The position numbers were made by a program, and so were the translations under genes. A stretch of DNA of 26,441 nucleotides from Haplosporangium gracile (lineage: Eukaryota; Mortierellomycota; Mortierellomycetes; Mortierellales; Mortierellaceae), in the NCBI GenBank assembly GCA_015499985.1, contig JAAAUF010000403.1, forward strand, positions 9,157 to 35,597, read 5' to 3'. The stretch's first letter is position 1; each line of letters starts with the position of its first letter. The notes beneath the pieces were generated by a model that was given only the letters and a program-made list of their open reading frames with translations, was not told the origin of the DNA and searched no databases. Positions 1 to 11,340 of the stretch are shown here, in pieces.

Positions 1-1265
1 AGTACCAGTGATGGAGGTATAGATAAGACGAGGATTCAACGCCCTCAACTCCTCATACCCAAGTCCCATCTCATCCAACTTCCCGGGGACATAATTCTCA
101 ACGAGGACATCACACTTCTTGGCCAGGTCATGGATTAAGTCACGTCCCTGGGGGGTTCGAATATTGACGGTGATGGATTTCTTGTTCCTGTTGACGCCCA
201 AGAAGTATGTGCTTTCCTGTGTGGATGAGGAGGAAGGGTCGATGTTTTTGGCAAAGGGTGGCCCCCATGCTCGGGTATCGTCTCCGCCCTTTGGGTTCTC
301 GATCTTGATCACCTCCGCCCTAATGAAATTGTTATATACAAACGTGACGAAAGAAAAAGTGTGAGCGGTTCTGTGCGTAATATTCTTCCGTGTGATTGTC
401 CTCTCATGTCGAGCTTATTGGTAAACGTACCCAAGATCTCCGAGTAACTGGGTGCAGTAAGGGCCGGCTAAATAGTAGAAGCCCCGAGGGGAAGTAGAAG
501 ATCGATCGGTCAGTCGGGGATAGATTTAATATCGTCTGTCTGTGTACACATTGTGGAGAAGACAAAAAAAAATAAAATGCAAATCAGTAGCACACAAAAA
601 ATGGGCAACAAAAAAAGGGACAGTCTTGGCGTTGCTGCATTGACAAAAAAAAAAAAAGCAAGAGACCCTATCAGGGTTTCGCCCCTCTTTTTTTCAAGAC
701 CCGATGGGCATTACGACAACGCTCAGATGTGTCTGTCGGCCGGCCTGTGGTCAAGTTGAGCCGAGAAGGCAAAAGAAAAAGAAAAAAAAAAAAAAAGAGA
801 AGGGCAGAAGAAACAAATGGTCGCAAAATTGAAGGGATCCTCTGCCTTCTTACCGAGTACACGAGTGAGATCGAGGACACGAATCCCGTCCAATGGACCC
901 GGCGCTCCTCCTCCTCCTGTAGACGCATCTGCCGCCTTCTTAGCAGACATAGGTGTTGAAGAGTGATCATGAGATCCCTGGTGGGTCTTGGACAAAAGTC
1001 CCTCGAGTGTCGTATTGCTATTCTGGAGTATCGGATTGGTGTTCGCTCCGTCCTTGGTATCGCGTCGTTGTTGGTCCTGCAGTGGTCGACTGAATGAGGA
1101 GAATAACGCCTTGTTTTCAGCAGTTGTGATGGCGGCTCGGTGAATTAAGGCCATGGGGGTGGAGGAATGTAAGCGGGTCTTGAAGGAGGCGGTGACGAGT
1201 GTCCGGAGAGAGGCGGAGGACGATGCCAAACTGTGAGGACGAGTCATTGCTGCTGCTACTTGCAT
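1..1265 (-). CDS. SUGCT: Mitochondrial class III CoA-transferase (succinyl-CoA:glutarate CoA-transferase-like), 5' part
   Basis: Partial gene of about 256 residues, running off the left edge. Exons on the minus strand are 1265-854, 467-431 and 319-1. Joined, they read [11 protein letters not shown], then [13 protein letters not shown], then [20 protein letters not shown], the continuous N-terminal signature of the CaiB/BaiF (class III) CoA-transferases. Further on come [24 protein letters not shown] and [11 protein letters not shown], also typical. Residues 1-60 are rich in Ser, Thr, Arg and Ala without acidic residues, as expected of a mitochondrial presequence. Family members move CoA from succinyl-CoA or formyl-CoA to dicarboxylates; the SUGCT branch acts on glutarate in lysine and tryptophan breakdown. 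The exact substrate is inferred. The catalytic Asp expected later in the family should lie beyond the edge. The frame stays open upstream to 1517, but that stretch is leader-like, so I chose the ATG at 1265. Confidence 0.88.
431..467 (-). other. 37-nt micro-exon of the CoA-transferase gene
   Basis: Between the exon ending at 854 (CTCG followed by GTAAGAAG) and the exon starting at 319 (ATTAG before GGCGGAG), the protein would lack about 13 conserved residues. The minus strand of this stretch is preceded by TTTAG, encodes [13 protein letters not shown] across both phase joins, and is followed by a GTACGT donor. Both joins keep frame: G plus CC gives Ala, and GG plus G gives Gly. The flanking introns are 386 nt (468-853) and 111 nt (320-430). 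A gene finder could easily miss this exon. Confidence 0.85.
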
Positions 1266-1278
1266 CTTGTTTTGAGGG

Positions 1279-1284
1279 TTTATT
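1279..1284 (-). terminator. Possible poly(A) signal AATAAA downstream of the F-box/RCC1 gene
   Basis: The plus strand reads TTTATT, so AATAAA lies on the minus strand 236 nt after the stop of the upstream gene. It sits only 14 nt before the ATG of the CoA-transferase. If used, the two transcripts would overlap. Fungal poly(A) signals are loose, so this is weak evidence. Confidence 0.25.
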
Positions 1285-1519
1285 GATGCAAGAGGAGGGA
1301 GGAAGTTGATGTGGGAAATAAAAAGAGAAAAAAGTAGAGAAAAAGGAGAGCGAAGAAGATGCAACGGGTGCTGTGTTTTCAGGAACAACTTCTCACGGTT
1401 ATGTGCGAAGCGGTGGCGTGACTTGAGGAACCACCATCGTAAAAAAGAAAAGGCAGATGCAAATTGAAGATGTAAGATTATTAAATGTTTAAGGTAGATA
1501 TCTAATGTGTTATTCACAG

Positions 1520-4500
1520 CTACAAGTGTTCCAATGCCAGATCCTCAACCTCATTACTCGTAGGCGAAGGCACAGGCACGTTTGTCGAAGAAGACTCCTC
1601 TTGCGGGTGTTGGACCTGAGCTGGGCGATACACAGTCAGTGTGGGATTCAGCCGTGTCACAGCCATCATCCGTGCCCGCTCATGCTCTCCAGTACTGTGA
1701 TAATACGAATACTCAATGGTACGATGTCCTGCTGTAGCAGAAGACGTATCGTGATGCTTCTCGAGGAGTGAAGAGTTTCGTTTTCGGAGTGGCGAGACGC
1801 GTGCATGGACCGATGATCCTCCACTATTGCTGCTGCCACTGACTATGGCAGTCTCTTGGCGGTGACTGTGGGGGCTGACCAAAAGTGAGCAGGATGCTGT
1901 GCAATGTGGGGATAGCGCCATGTATGGCACTGAAGAGAACTTCCATGGAGATGACGATGAAGGAGTGGTAGGCTGAGGCAATGGTGGATGAGGCTGTGAC
2001 CCTCCTCCTCCTCCTCCTGTACTTCGCGAATGCTGTTGTTGATGGTTAGATTCAGTAGCTGCAGCTCCTTGTCCTTGTCCGGTCTGGTTATTTGATGAAT
2101 TAAGGCCCATGCTCCAGTCCTCCCCATCGCTGCTGTCAAACCCTTCACTCGCACTTCCGCTACTGCCACTGCTGCCACTACTACCACTTCCACCACTGCT
2201 ACTACTATTTGTGTGTTCCAGGCTGTAGTACCCATCATCCACCCTCTCTTTTCCATATTGCACCGTCATATCCTGCATGTAAGGTTGCTGCTGAGCAATC
2301 CCAGTACCACTTCCAAAAGTCCGATCCTCACTCATATCGATCGCCAAACAAGCGCTCTGCCACCCCGCCATCCCAACCTTGATCACAAACCGATTCTTCA
2401 ACGGACCCTCGACAACCGTCGGGATCGCACACCCAGCCCGCAAGTCTCCATGCCCCAATGCTCCCTCACCGAAGGCACCCCATGTTCGGAGTTGCCCGTC
2501 TTCGGTGAGAAGACCCTGATGATGATCGCCAAACTCGAGCTGACAGGCGTTAGCGAGGAGTCGATCGAGGACTATGGGGCGGGTGTCGGACTGGACGTCG
2601 TGTTTTCCGATGAGGACTTTTCCGGATGAGTGGTGGAGGGCAAAATCCTGGAAGTTGGCTGAAAGGGTTGTTGGACGAGAGGAGGAAGATGCGATGAGAG
2701 GGGAGGTGGATAGTGTTGGGATGGAGGGCATGGAGGATCGCTGTGGTCGATTGCCATTGGATTCTGCAGTCAAGGATGTATCTGACCACAAGGCAGAGGG
2801 GTGCCAACTCTGTCTACGGTGGTGTCTCTGTCGTCGCTCCCATTGATCCTGCTCCTCATAGGTCTCTGTCACTGTATGGGTGAGTGCCTCAGAAAAGATG
2901 GGCAAGTACAGCCCAGCTCCCAGGATCCTGCCTCTGAACTCCACCACACGCTCTTGTTTGCACTCCTCTCCCTCGGGCTCAATCACGATCCGATCATCAA
3001 ACTCCATATGGTTCTGTAGTTGTCCCGAAGTGCCTGTATGGTTGTGATGACTGTGGTGATGAGAGTGATGTCGATAAGTGCGGTGGTGCAGATGATGATG
3101 ATGCTGGTTATGAGAAGCGCCTCCGGGTGTCACCAAAGTCGACAAGATAGCATCGGCATGGTTATAATGTGGCGAATCCAATCGCCGAAAGACATATACC
3201 TTCTCCAACGAAGTTACCGCAACAATATAATCCGTCCCAGCAGCGATCCCCACAAATTTGTCGCCATCAATCACCGAAGCCTCATACCCATCAGAGCCTT
3301 GCTCTTTCAGCTGAACAGAATGCTCTAGGTGGATTCGATGCTGATACCGCCCATCGGCTGTCAGTGGTGGTCGCCAAGCAAAGATTTTACCTGACCGAGT
3401 CAAAGCCGCACAGATATCCCATCCAGCTACAATCTGTTCAACCGGATCGCAGTTCTTTTCCTCTGCGAGACTTGCTGCCATTGCTTCTACTGGATTTCCT
3501 GTCGATACTGCTGCTGTTGGTGTTGGTGATGCTAAGAATAGTGGTTGAGGGTGGGGTTCAAGGGTGACTTCGACAGCCCTGTTCTCGCGACACCATTGCC
3601 ACAACTGTCCAGAGGCGTCAATCGCCAAGACAACCTGTCGTCCTGCAGCGATCTGAACCACGTTGCGTGGACGCTTCAGCATCCTCGGCATTGCGTCTGA
3701 TCGAATTCCGTTCGACTCCATGATGCCTACATGTTCACATTGCCGTAAGGCGCAAGAAATAAACGATGCCATCAATTGGTTGATTAGCGTCCATAAACCA
3801 AAAAAAAAAGCAACGTGCGAACCATGAGATAATATGATGCAACGTTTGAGTAAAGAAAATGGACGAAAGGAGCGAGTGGGGGAGTTGACTTACGACCCCA
3901 AGCCCAGACGTTGCCGTTCTTATCGAGGGCATGACATCCCCACCCGGTTGGCGCCAGCTCCAAAATCCCGATGCCATCTAGTTTCCGGATCCGCTTGGGC
4001 ACACTCTCGTAAAACTTTTTGGGTGTTCGTCCGTAGCCCAGTCGACAGTCGCCATTACTCCCTACATCAACATGACAATAATGTTTGAAAAAGGGTGTCG
4101 TGTTTCGGTCAGATCGTCCGTGCAAAATTGTCAAAATAAAAAAAATCTTTTCTTTATTCAAGTAAGCTTTAAAAAAAAGGAAAGAAAGAAAGAAAGAAAG
4201 AAAGGTATACATTACCCCAGGTGTAAACTTCAACACGGTCCATAGCCTGATAGACCCGTTTCCAGCTCCCGAGTTGTTGCAGCGTCCTGTTGGGTCGATG
4301 ATGGAAATCGTGAAAGAATTTGCGTTGCCAGAGGTAGTCCGCCTGACAGAACTGTTGCATTGCTTTGGAGACAAGGGCTAAGCGTGCCAGATCGGAGAGT
4401 TGGAGGATAGCGAGTATTTGGCCTACGAGGATTTCGAAGGGGAGTTGGAAGATGTCTGTTGGTTTCTGTTGTTGCTTTAACTGTCGGTGCTGGGGCGTTG

Positions 4501-4699
4501 TAGGCTCGAACCAGGTTGGTAAGGAGGATGTTGGTCCGAGTGAAGGAAGTGAAGAGAGGGGGTCGAGTGCGTTTTGTGTTGTCGACGACATCGCGCCTGA
4601 GCCCTGTGCAGTTCCATCTGGGTTGTGAGTGTTGGTGTTGGTCGTGTGAGAAGTTCTCCTGCGGAGGGTCATTGCCGTATGGTAGTGTTGGGGCTTCAT
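1520..4699 (-). CDS. SAF1: F-box protein with RCC1-type repeats (Saf1-like SCF substrate receptor)
   Basis: Exons on the minus strand are 4699-4216, 4061-3894 and 3726-1520, totalling 952 residues; both joins keep phase and rebuild RCC1 motifs (TWGSNGDCRLGYG; NVWAWGRIMESNG). An F-box lies at about residues 83-130 (LPFEILVGQILAILQLSDLA, then LVSKAMQQFCQADYLWQRKF). RCC1-like blades run from about 157 to 400 and return at about 603-683 (LRTWGAFGEGALGHG). Between them is a His-rich tract (422-447), and residues 684-952 are Ser/Gly/Gln-rich and probably disordered. F-box plus RCC1 is the architecture of yeast Saf1, which links the SCF ubiquitin ligase to adenine deaminase Aah1 on entry into quiescence. 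Substrate recruitment for ubiquitination by the RCC1 propeller is inferred; the actual target is unknown. The protein is longer than yeast Saf1 because of the inserted low-complexity stretches. Confidence 0.85.
4180..4204. repeat. GAAA microsatellite inside intron 1 of the F-box/RCC1 gene
   Basis: About six GAAA units. On the sense (minus) strand this is a CTTT run starting about a dozen bases after the GTAATG donor, in the 154-nt intron 4062-4215. Confidence 0.8.
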
Positions 4700-5437
4700 C
4701 GCTGGATGGGTGTAAAGTTGGTAAATGAAGAGGGCAGAAAAGAAAGTGTGAACGAAGGCGAAAAAAAAAAAAAATGTTGTCGATCAATTTTGGAGGCGTT
4801 GTTTCAGTCGAGAAAAAAAATATGCGGACTCGCGTGATCTGTTGTTTGCCTCGAGATTAACACAGTCAGGAAACAGGAGATTATGTTGCCGGTGTTGTTG
4901 CTGATGCCCCTTGGCAGAGAAGGCATCTCCTTAACGTCGCTTAACCATCAGCTTGACCTGAAAACGGCACAAAGGGTTCTCTTCCTCTTTGCTCATGATC
5001 CGACTTGTCAATAAACTTGTTCGTTGCTGCTGTTTGCAAGTCCTCCCCTGTCGATTGAAGGCAGAAAAGTAGCAAAGAATGATTTCATAATTCAACGATC
5101 GAATGCTTCTTGCCATTGAGTTCAAACGCAATGGCCAACCAACCACGGCACAAGAGAGATGATAACGGCGAGGGAGAGTGATAAAAAAAAGTGCGGTTTG
5201 ATGTGCATGACCCTAATCCCCTGGGCCATCAGTATCACAAACACATACAAGAACCTATGCCTATTTTTTTGTCCCTTCCAAGCCAATTGCTCTCGTTTTC
5301 GTGCAACCCTTTTTTTTTTGTTCTTTTCACTTTTTGTTTGCCACTCTTTGCACCTATCTCTTTCTTTCCTTCCATTCCCATGCACACACACTTCCTCCTT
5401 CCTCTCTAGTCCTTCCTCCACCCCTACCGCCATCACC
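4700..5437. other. Intergenic DNA, divergent leader region
   Basis: This stretch lies between the F-box/RCC1 start (minus) and the doubtful frame at 5438 (plus). It holds an A-run near 4761 (the sense-strand T-run of the F-box gene leader). From about 5310 to 5437 it is strongly C/T-rich on the plus strand and ends in CCGCCATCACCATGG, which resembles the leaders of the firm genes further right. I see no RNA gene. Confidence 0.5.
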
Positions 5438-5833
5438 ATGGGCACAACAAATGTACTTCAAGAACGATCCCAATCGTCTCTGTCGGCCGACCTCCACCTT
5501 CCATCGCACTCGTCAAGCCTGTCTCTTCAACTGGACCTGTTACCAGCCCACCTCAAGTCTTGTCACTAGCCTCTTCACAACAAAGGACGTCTCAATTCCA
5601 TTCAGCTATCCGCGATGACCTCATATTTTACTTTGCAGACCTCCTCCTCCTTCTCTCTTGTCGATTCATCCACTGCATCCATTCCCATAGACAGCAACGA
5701 CGACAACAACAAGAAGGACAATGTTAACGGCACCAAAGATAGCATGAACGACAACGGCATATGTGACAGGAGTAGCAGCAGCAACGCTCATGTCGCCCTG
5801 GTGGTTCGGTCTCTGCGCCCTTCCGTCAAGTAA
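5438..5833 (+). pseudogene. Doubtful short reading frame with one in-frame TAG
   Basis: A fungal-style pyrimidine-rich leader ends at an ATG in good context (5438). The frame reads 43 codons to a TAG at 5567-5569. The same frame then stays open for another 87 codons to a TAA at 5831-5833, including SSSFSLVDSSTASIPIDSND and NAHVALVVRSLRPSVK. I recognise no domain; the protein would be Ser/Asn/Asp-rich and low in complexity. I found no intron with a good donor that removes the TAG and keeps frame (GTCTTG...ATTCAG is 49 nt with a weak donor). It could be a decayed gene, a short peptide gene, a TAG sequence error, or chance. A second frame (5991-6194, 67 codons) follows without recognisable content. 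Confidence 0.25.
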
Positions 5834-8800
5834 TTGAATTACTAAAGACCTGCCTGCCAGCCTGCCTGTCAACCTCAGAAGCAAGGAAAATATACGACCC
5901 TCTTGTCTTTTTTCACCTTCGTTCACTGTTAGTGTATCGTCCGTCTTTTCCCCTACGGAAGCATGTTTCCTTCAAATCGAAACCCAGTCGATGATGCTGC
6001 CCACACACACCGTCAGATGTCAGCAAGGTGCAACACTTATGTGCGTTAATGCATATCGCGACTCTGGTTTACAAGGATTCATGAATATGGTCCCCGTGTC
6101 GAAACCCGGGAGCAATGATCTTGTCTTTCTTAGAATTGACGCTTCTAGGGAACATATTGGCCAAGAGTCCCTGAAGCTGTTGGTGCAAGGATAGATGGGG
6201 TCACCGGTGGTGCCTTGGCAAAACTTTCAACGTGTGGAGAGCTGGCGGTATGGGTGAGCTCCTGAATATGACTCGAGTGAAGGAATTGCGGAAACATACG
6301 GGGCCAACCGACAATGGTTCAGACTGGTCTCTTGAGGGGTTCGGGAACGCTGCATTGCGGTGAATAGTGTATGGAGGCGATTGGTGATGGTCTTCTAATC
6401 ATTGTCGTATTTTATTTTCATTTTTCTAACCTCTCTTTTTTTCGTTTTCTCTCTTTTTCTCTTTTTCTCTGCTGGGTTTCTATCGATCTCGGCTCGTGTA
6501 TCCTCGCTCACATGCGATTGAGACGGTGTCGGACGCAACCATTGCGTTGATCTCGATGAGTAGTCTCCAAGCTCGGTGTCTTGCAGGAAAGTTATATGTT
6601 GGACTCAAGCCATTGGCATGTCGGTCTGTTTAAATGTTAGTCGATATAATGATGGAATTGGCCCTTGGTCGATGCGAAAGAAACTAAGTGCCAGATGATC
6701 TCTCTAGGATCTGTCAAAGGTTACATGGGTCAAATAAACGCGGTAGCTGCCTATGTGCAGCACCTAACTTTAACAGTGCGATGCTTGGTTTGACGGTTTG
6801 ATGGGGTCCCTTGACCTACTCGGCGAATGTGTCGGGCCTTCTATCAAGGAGAGCCTTAGTTGTTGCTGCTGCGCTGGATTGGAGTAGGAAGAGTCATCAA
6901 GAGTGTGGCGAGTGGTACACAATGTCTGGACGCTGTGATCCCGTGTGAGAATAGGACGCTCGTACTTGGTTTAACAGGAGGTGCAGGATGGATGTTGTAT
7001 GTGTGGAAGGGGAGACGGCGGCCCGTCCCTACTTGAAGCATCTGGAAGAGCGAGCCATGGCGGGGAATTTGTTCCGCGTTGCGGAAGCTACGGTCAGTTG
7101 TTGCAGCAGAGCATTCGATTGATATGATAAGGGTACTGGTATACTTCATCTACTGTTTTTTCGGTTATGATTAATGATAGATCTTATGGTGGGAAAGTTC
7201 TGCTCGTTACCTGACGAGAGTATGAAACGAATCGCTTGGAGCCGAGGCGGTGGCTGTATTGGAGATGTGCACTACTGATTAGTGCAGTGTTGAGCACATA
7301 GTTGAGTTAAGAATGACCGATGTGGGTGGGATCTACACAACTGTGCAGGGCAACTTTGATTGAAATGCTAGGAAAAAGTGGACCAAGATAACTGTGATAA
7401 ATCTGGTGATTCTTCGCCTGCTTGGATTCTCCGAATCCGCTGCCGACTATTGCTTTTTCTGAACGGGGAGACATATCCGTAGACTAATACGAGTTTGTTT
7501 ATTAGTAAAGGATGAAAAGAACGCGACTATCTTATGCTCTCATCCTATCCACTTCAGCCTTGATACATAGTTTTTTTTTTTTTTTTAGCTAGAAATACCC
7601 TAACAAACAAGCTCGTATTGCAAACCAAATGTATTTTCTCATGACCAGCCATTCATTCACGTTTTGTTTTTTTTGTCTGTCGCGTAACACGCATAAAGGA
7701 CCATCCCGCAATTCAGAAGAAAGATATGTAAGAGAGCGAATTGTATGTGAACGAGGTACATAAACATATACCCTTTATTTCTCTAACATCCAGACGCGTA
7801 AAATTGCAATTTCGATGGAAAGATATGTGAGCACGTAGGAGAGACAAATTTACATACAAAAATCGTATGCCTGTGTCCAATATTCCACTTTTGTGCATTT
7901 TTTTTGAATTCAACTAGGAGCCCTTACCCCTTCATTTCGGACTAGACGGAGCAATCGACAGCCTGATTGGCACCTATCCGTGTCCTGCCCTTGAATTTTT
8001 ATCTCGAAGCCCTTTGCATTACACCCGAAACCGAGTCAATTGTTCCTGCATTTTTTTCTGTTTTTTTTTGCCAAACCACCAACCCACCTCCTTCCCCCTT
8101 ACAGCAAGCCTACAAGGGTAGTCTCCTATCTCCTTTCCCTGAAGCTCACGGCGGTGAACATTCCCGATAATTCGGAGAGGAGAGAATCGTTGGATGAGAA
8201 ATGAAAATGACAGAAGAGGGAAAGAGTCGCCGGTTAGATTTTTGTGTCACGTCAAAAGAGGTCTCCAGTTTCTTTATTGCCCTCTTGCCCTTGTTCTTGT
8301 TGTATGTGTCAAACCGGTCTTTGGTGTTGAGTGAGAACCTTGGTAGTGAACGCGTTTGGTTAGGCTTGACCGGTAGCTAATGTGCACGATGTGAAGAATT
8401 CAATAGTCTCTTTTTTTTTCGTTGCATAAGGCATTCGCGGTCCAATCCCACGTTTTTTCTTGGTGATAGGTCACGGCCTCACCCAATGTCTCATAGAAAG
8501 AAAGAAGAGTGTGGATGACACCAACAGTCAGGATACCGAGATTTTTCGTGCGCCATACTCGCTATTTTTTTCTTTCTTTACCTAGAATCGCATCGAGTCT
8601 TGGTGGCAAAATGAACATGTATGTTTTCCAAAGTTGTGACTTTTTTTCTTCCTGGCCTCTAACCCATCTCACCCATGATAAAGATCGCCCTCTCTCCTTC
8701 CAATCGAACCATTTACTTTCATTGCCTGTACCCCTTCTGCATAAAAAAAAGTCAATTACCAAACCCTGATTCACACATTCAAACGCCCCCACCTTCATGT

Positions 8801-9598
8801 GAATCCTCGAAGAATAAGAAACAAGTGAGGAAAATTGGCCCGGGGTCACCCAACTTGACAGACATACAAACATATACTGCGGACAATCTGATATTGCTGG
8901 GTTTTTTGGAATTAATCCGTCCTCGGCCCATCGTCTGTTTCGTGTCGGCCATCGAAAAATACGTCAGAGCGTTTTCCCCTTTGGTCTTTGATCTTGTCCG
9001 CGATGAACAAGGAGAGTGAAATGAAGAACATGCGATAAAAAAAAAACAAGTGAAAAAAGCAAGCAATACCTGTAGGCGGGATAGGAGCAATTAGCAGCAT
9101 GTCCCCTCGATTTCTTATGCATATGAAGGTACATTTCGTTTTCGTTTGATATTAAGATGTGGAGGGAGGTGCTTCTACGATTACATTTTCTGGTCGGACC
9201 ATGATAATGCGAGGAGACGATCGATGCCAGCAGAAAAGAGCGATGGGTAGATAATGGACACGAGCGTGGGGACGGAGTACATGGAGGGTGATACAAAAGT
9301 CAAATTTGATACTTGCAGCCAACTAAATCGCCCATACGCCCACGGTGGGTGGTTTTATGAGAAAACCTTCATTCCACCTCTGAAAGGAGGGCACGCACAC
9401 CTTGAAATCGGAGAACCTCTACGCTGCGGACACTATCATTTTCAAATCTCCGGGACTGGTGCAATTGGTGCAAGCTAAAAGAAAAACGAACGCGTTCTCT
9501 TCATTGTTCATTTGTCTTTTAATGAACTGGAAACCTCAATTTATGATTCTCTACTACAACGACAAAAGGGGCCCCAGGAATATGCCAAATAGATGGGC

Positions 9599-9643
9599 TA
9601 GGAGGAGAAGGGGGCGGAAGGAGAGAGAGGGGGGGAGGGGAGC
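9599..9643. repeat. Polypurine tract
   Basis: A nearly unbroken run of G and A on the plus strand, interrupted by a single C at 9615 and ending in GGGGGGGAGGGGAG. Such tracts can form triplex or G-rich structures; no function is shown here. Confidence 0.6.
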
Positions 9644-10057
9644 TCACATATCTGTTAGAGGTGGGTAGACAGATAGTCTCGTCTTAATACATGCAATTAA
9701 CGTGAATAGCTCCCTCCTTTTCTACTTCTTTTTCTATCGTTACTCCTCCTCCTCTTGTTGCCTCGCCCCTTTTTCTCCAACTAGAACAAAAATAATATCA
9801 GACAGTCGTGTATGCAGAGTGGCATTTTACGAGCAAGAGTTCAATAGGTAGACGGAGACAAAGAAGCATGGATTGAAGATTGATAAAAATATCGAATGGA
9901 CTGGGAGAGGTAGTGAGCATATCGCTATCCTTCTTTGTGTGTCAGTCAGCCTATGTGGTACGCTGCACGTTTTTCTCGCCTTGCCAACGGCTCCCTTTAT
10001 TTTTCCTTTTGCTGTTATTGCGGTTTACCTGCGATGATTAATATCGCCTACACACAC

Positions 10058-10076
10058 ACTCTCTCTCTCTCTCAGT
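10058..10076. repeat. CT dinucleotide microsatellite
   Basis: A run of about nine CT units preceded by CACACACA. It lies in the gene-empty region with no coding context. Confidence 0.7.
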
Positions 10077-10790
10077 CAAGGCAACGAGGGATCTAACAGT
10101 TTTAGCAGCCTGAGGTTCGTCCTTCCCTACCTCCTCATTGGTTATCTCTCCCTCTCCCCTACTCGTGTGCATGTGCATGTATGGGCCTAGGATAAATCAG
10201 TTCGTTTCCACATTCATCGCATGTTGCTTCCGTCTCGCTGTCTCTCATTGTATCTCTCTTATGACCCTCTCTCGCTAGCTCAACTCAGCAAATATTTGCT
10301 TCTGCCTTCTAGTCAAAAGCAAAGAACATAATAAACAGGGCTACATGATCGATGGTAGACTAGCAATATAGTGTCTGCATGATGCGATGTAATAAACACC
10401 CTGGATTTCCTAAATAATAATCAAAAAACGAGAAGCAGCCAAAAGAGGGTAAGCCTTTTTCATTCTAACCAATAGGTTACTGCAGCACCAATGTGTATGT
10501 AATAGGAGTGTGTGCGATAAAAGGGAAGGTTAATCGAAGCGCTAATGGTAGGGGGCTAGGGGAATGGGATGTATCGGGACATCGATACATCGGCACATTT
10601 TGTTTTATTTGTTGCCGAATGTACGCCCCAAATTGCATTTTCTTCCTAATTTTCCGCTTAAAATTTTTTATTGCGTTGACGTTGTGCTACTTCATGGCCG
10701 CCATTGGTCATTCTCTCTCTGTCGTCGTTTGTTTTTGTAGGCACGAAAACAAGACCAAAGGGTTGTTAGCGTTAATTCTTTTTTTTTTTT

Positions 10791-10800
10791 NNNNNNNNNN
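10791..10800. other. Assembly gap of 10 N
   Basis: Ten N sit inside a T homopolymer (T before and after). The true length is unknown. Reading frames that cross it cannot be trusted. Confidence 0.95.
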
Positions 10801-11160
10801 TTTTGCAAGCCTTTTGTGTATGTGCATTTCAAGCCGCGGTAGTCTAGGACCCCAAGCACCACTCGATCATAGTTTTTCTTTACTTTGAAGGCGGCTAGTA
10901 GTAATAGTGTGAGGCGGGAAAACGGATATTTTTCGTCGAGAGTGAAGAGTGTGAAGGACGAATGAGAGTGGAGGAAAGAAGGACAGGAGAGATGTTTTGG
11001 TACTACCGTCTAGTGTTAAGCCCGCTCCAGAGAATTGTTTCTCAGAAATACAAATTATAATTGTGAAAAAGGGGTGTGCCTTGATCCAAGCGGCAAAGTG
11101 TTCAGTTGTATCACAAAAAAAAAGGGTGAGGGGTATCCATGGATCAAGTCATCAGGTTTG

Positions 11161-11168
11161 TATAAATA
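11161..11168 (+). promoter_or_regulatory. TATA box of the AA11-like oxidase gene
   Basis: TATAAATA lies 173 nt before the ATG at 11344 and is followed by a C/T-rich leader free of G-rich stretches. Position and context fit a TATA-driven, strongly regulated fungal promoter. Confidence 0.6.
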
Positions 11169-11340
11169 CAGACGGGTTCGCCCACTTTTTTCTCGACATC
11201 AAACTTCTCCCTTCTCCCTCCTTCAATAGACTTAAAACGTCTTCTCCTCACAAAAGCCTTCGCTTCTCCATCCTTTCCAACAAAACAACCAACTCTCACT
11301 CACCACACCCTCACCCGCACCTTCAACAACTTCAACGAAA

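Larger units (their letters stand above)
5834..11340. other. Long region without a supportable gene
   Basis: About 5.5 kb. Open frames here are short, mostly under 115 codons, and show no family motif, no consistent splice joins and no codon pattern like the real genes. Parts of 5990-7150 have a more even base composition than typical intergenic DNA here and carry several short frames on both strands, which may be remains of a decayed gene or element; I cannot assign a family. The rest holds homopolymers (16 T at 7571-7586), CT repeats (about 10059-10076), a G/A run near 9600 and the N gap. The last 180 bases are the promoter and leader of the secreted oxidase. I saw no tRNA-like or rRNA sequence. 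Confidence 0.5.

Noticed and set aside
1266..1517. Upstream extension of the CoA-transferase frame to an ATG at 1517
   Set aside because: The extra residues are Phe/Leu/Ser/His-rich leader-type translation; the ATG at 1265 gives a normal mitochondrial presequence, and a start at 1517 would push the leader into the neighbouring gene's stop.
10493..10888. 131-codon plus-strand frame
   Set aside because: It crosses the 10-N gap inside a T homopolymer, so the frame is not real, and the product has no recognisable motif.
5834..11340. tRNA or rRNA genes
   Set aside because: I looked for T-loop consensus (GGTTCGAATCC-like) and conserved rRNA blocks on both strands and saw none; a covariance-model scan would be decisive.
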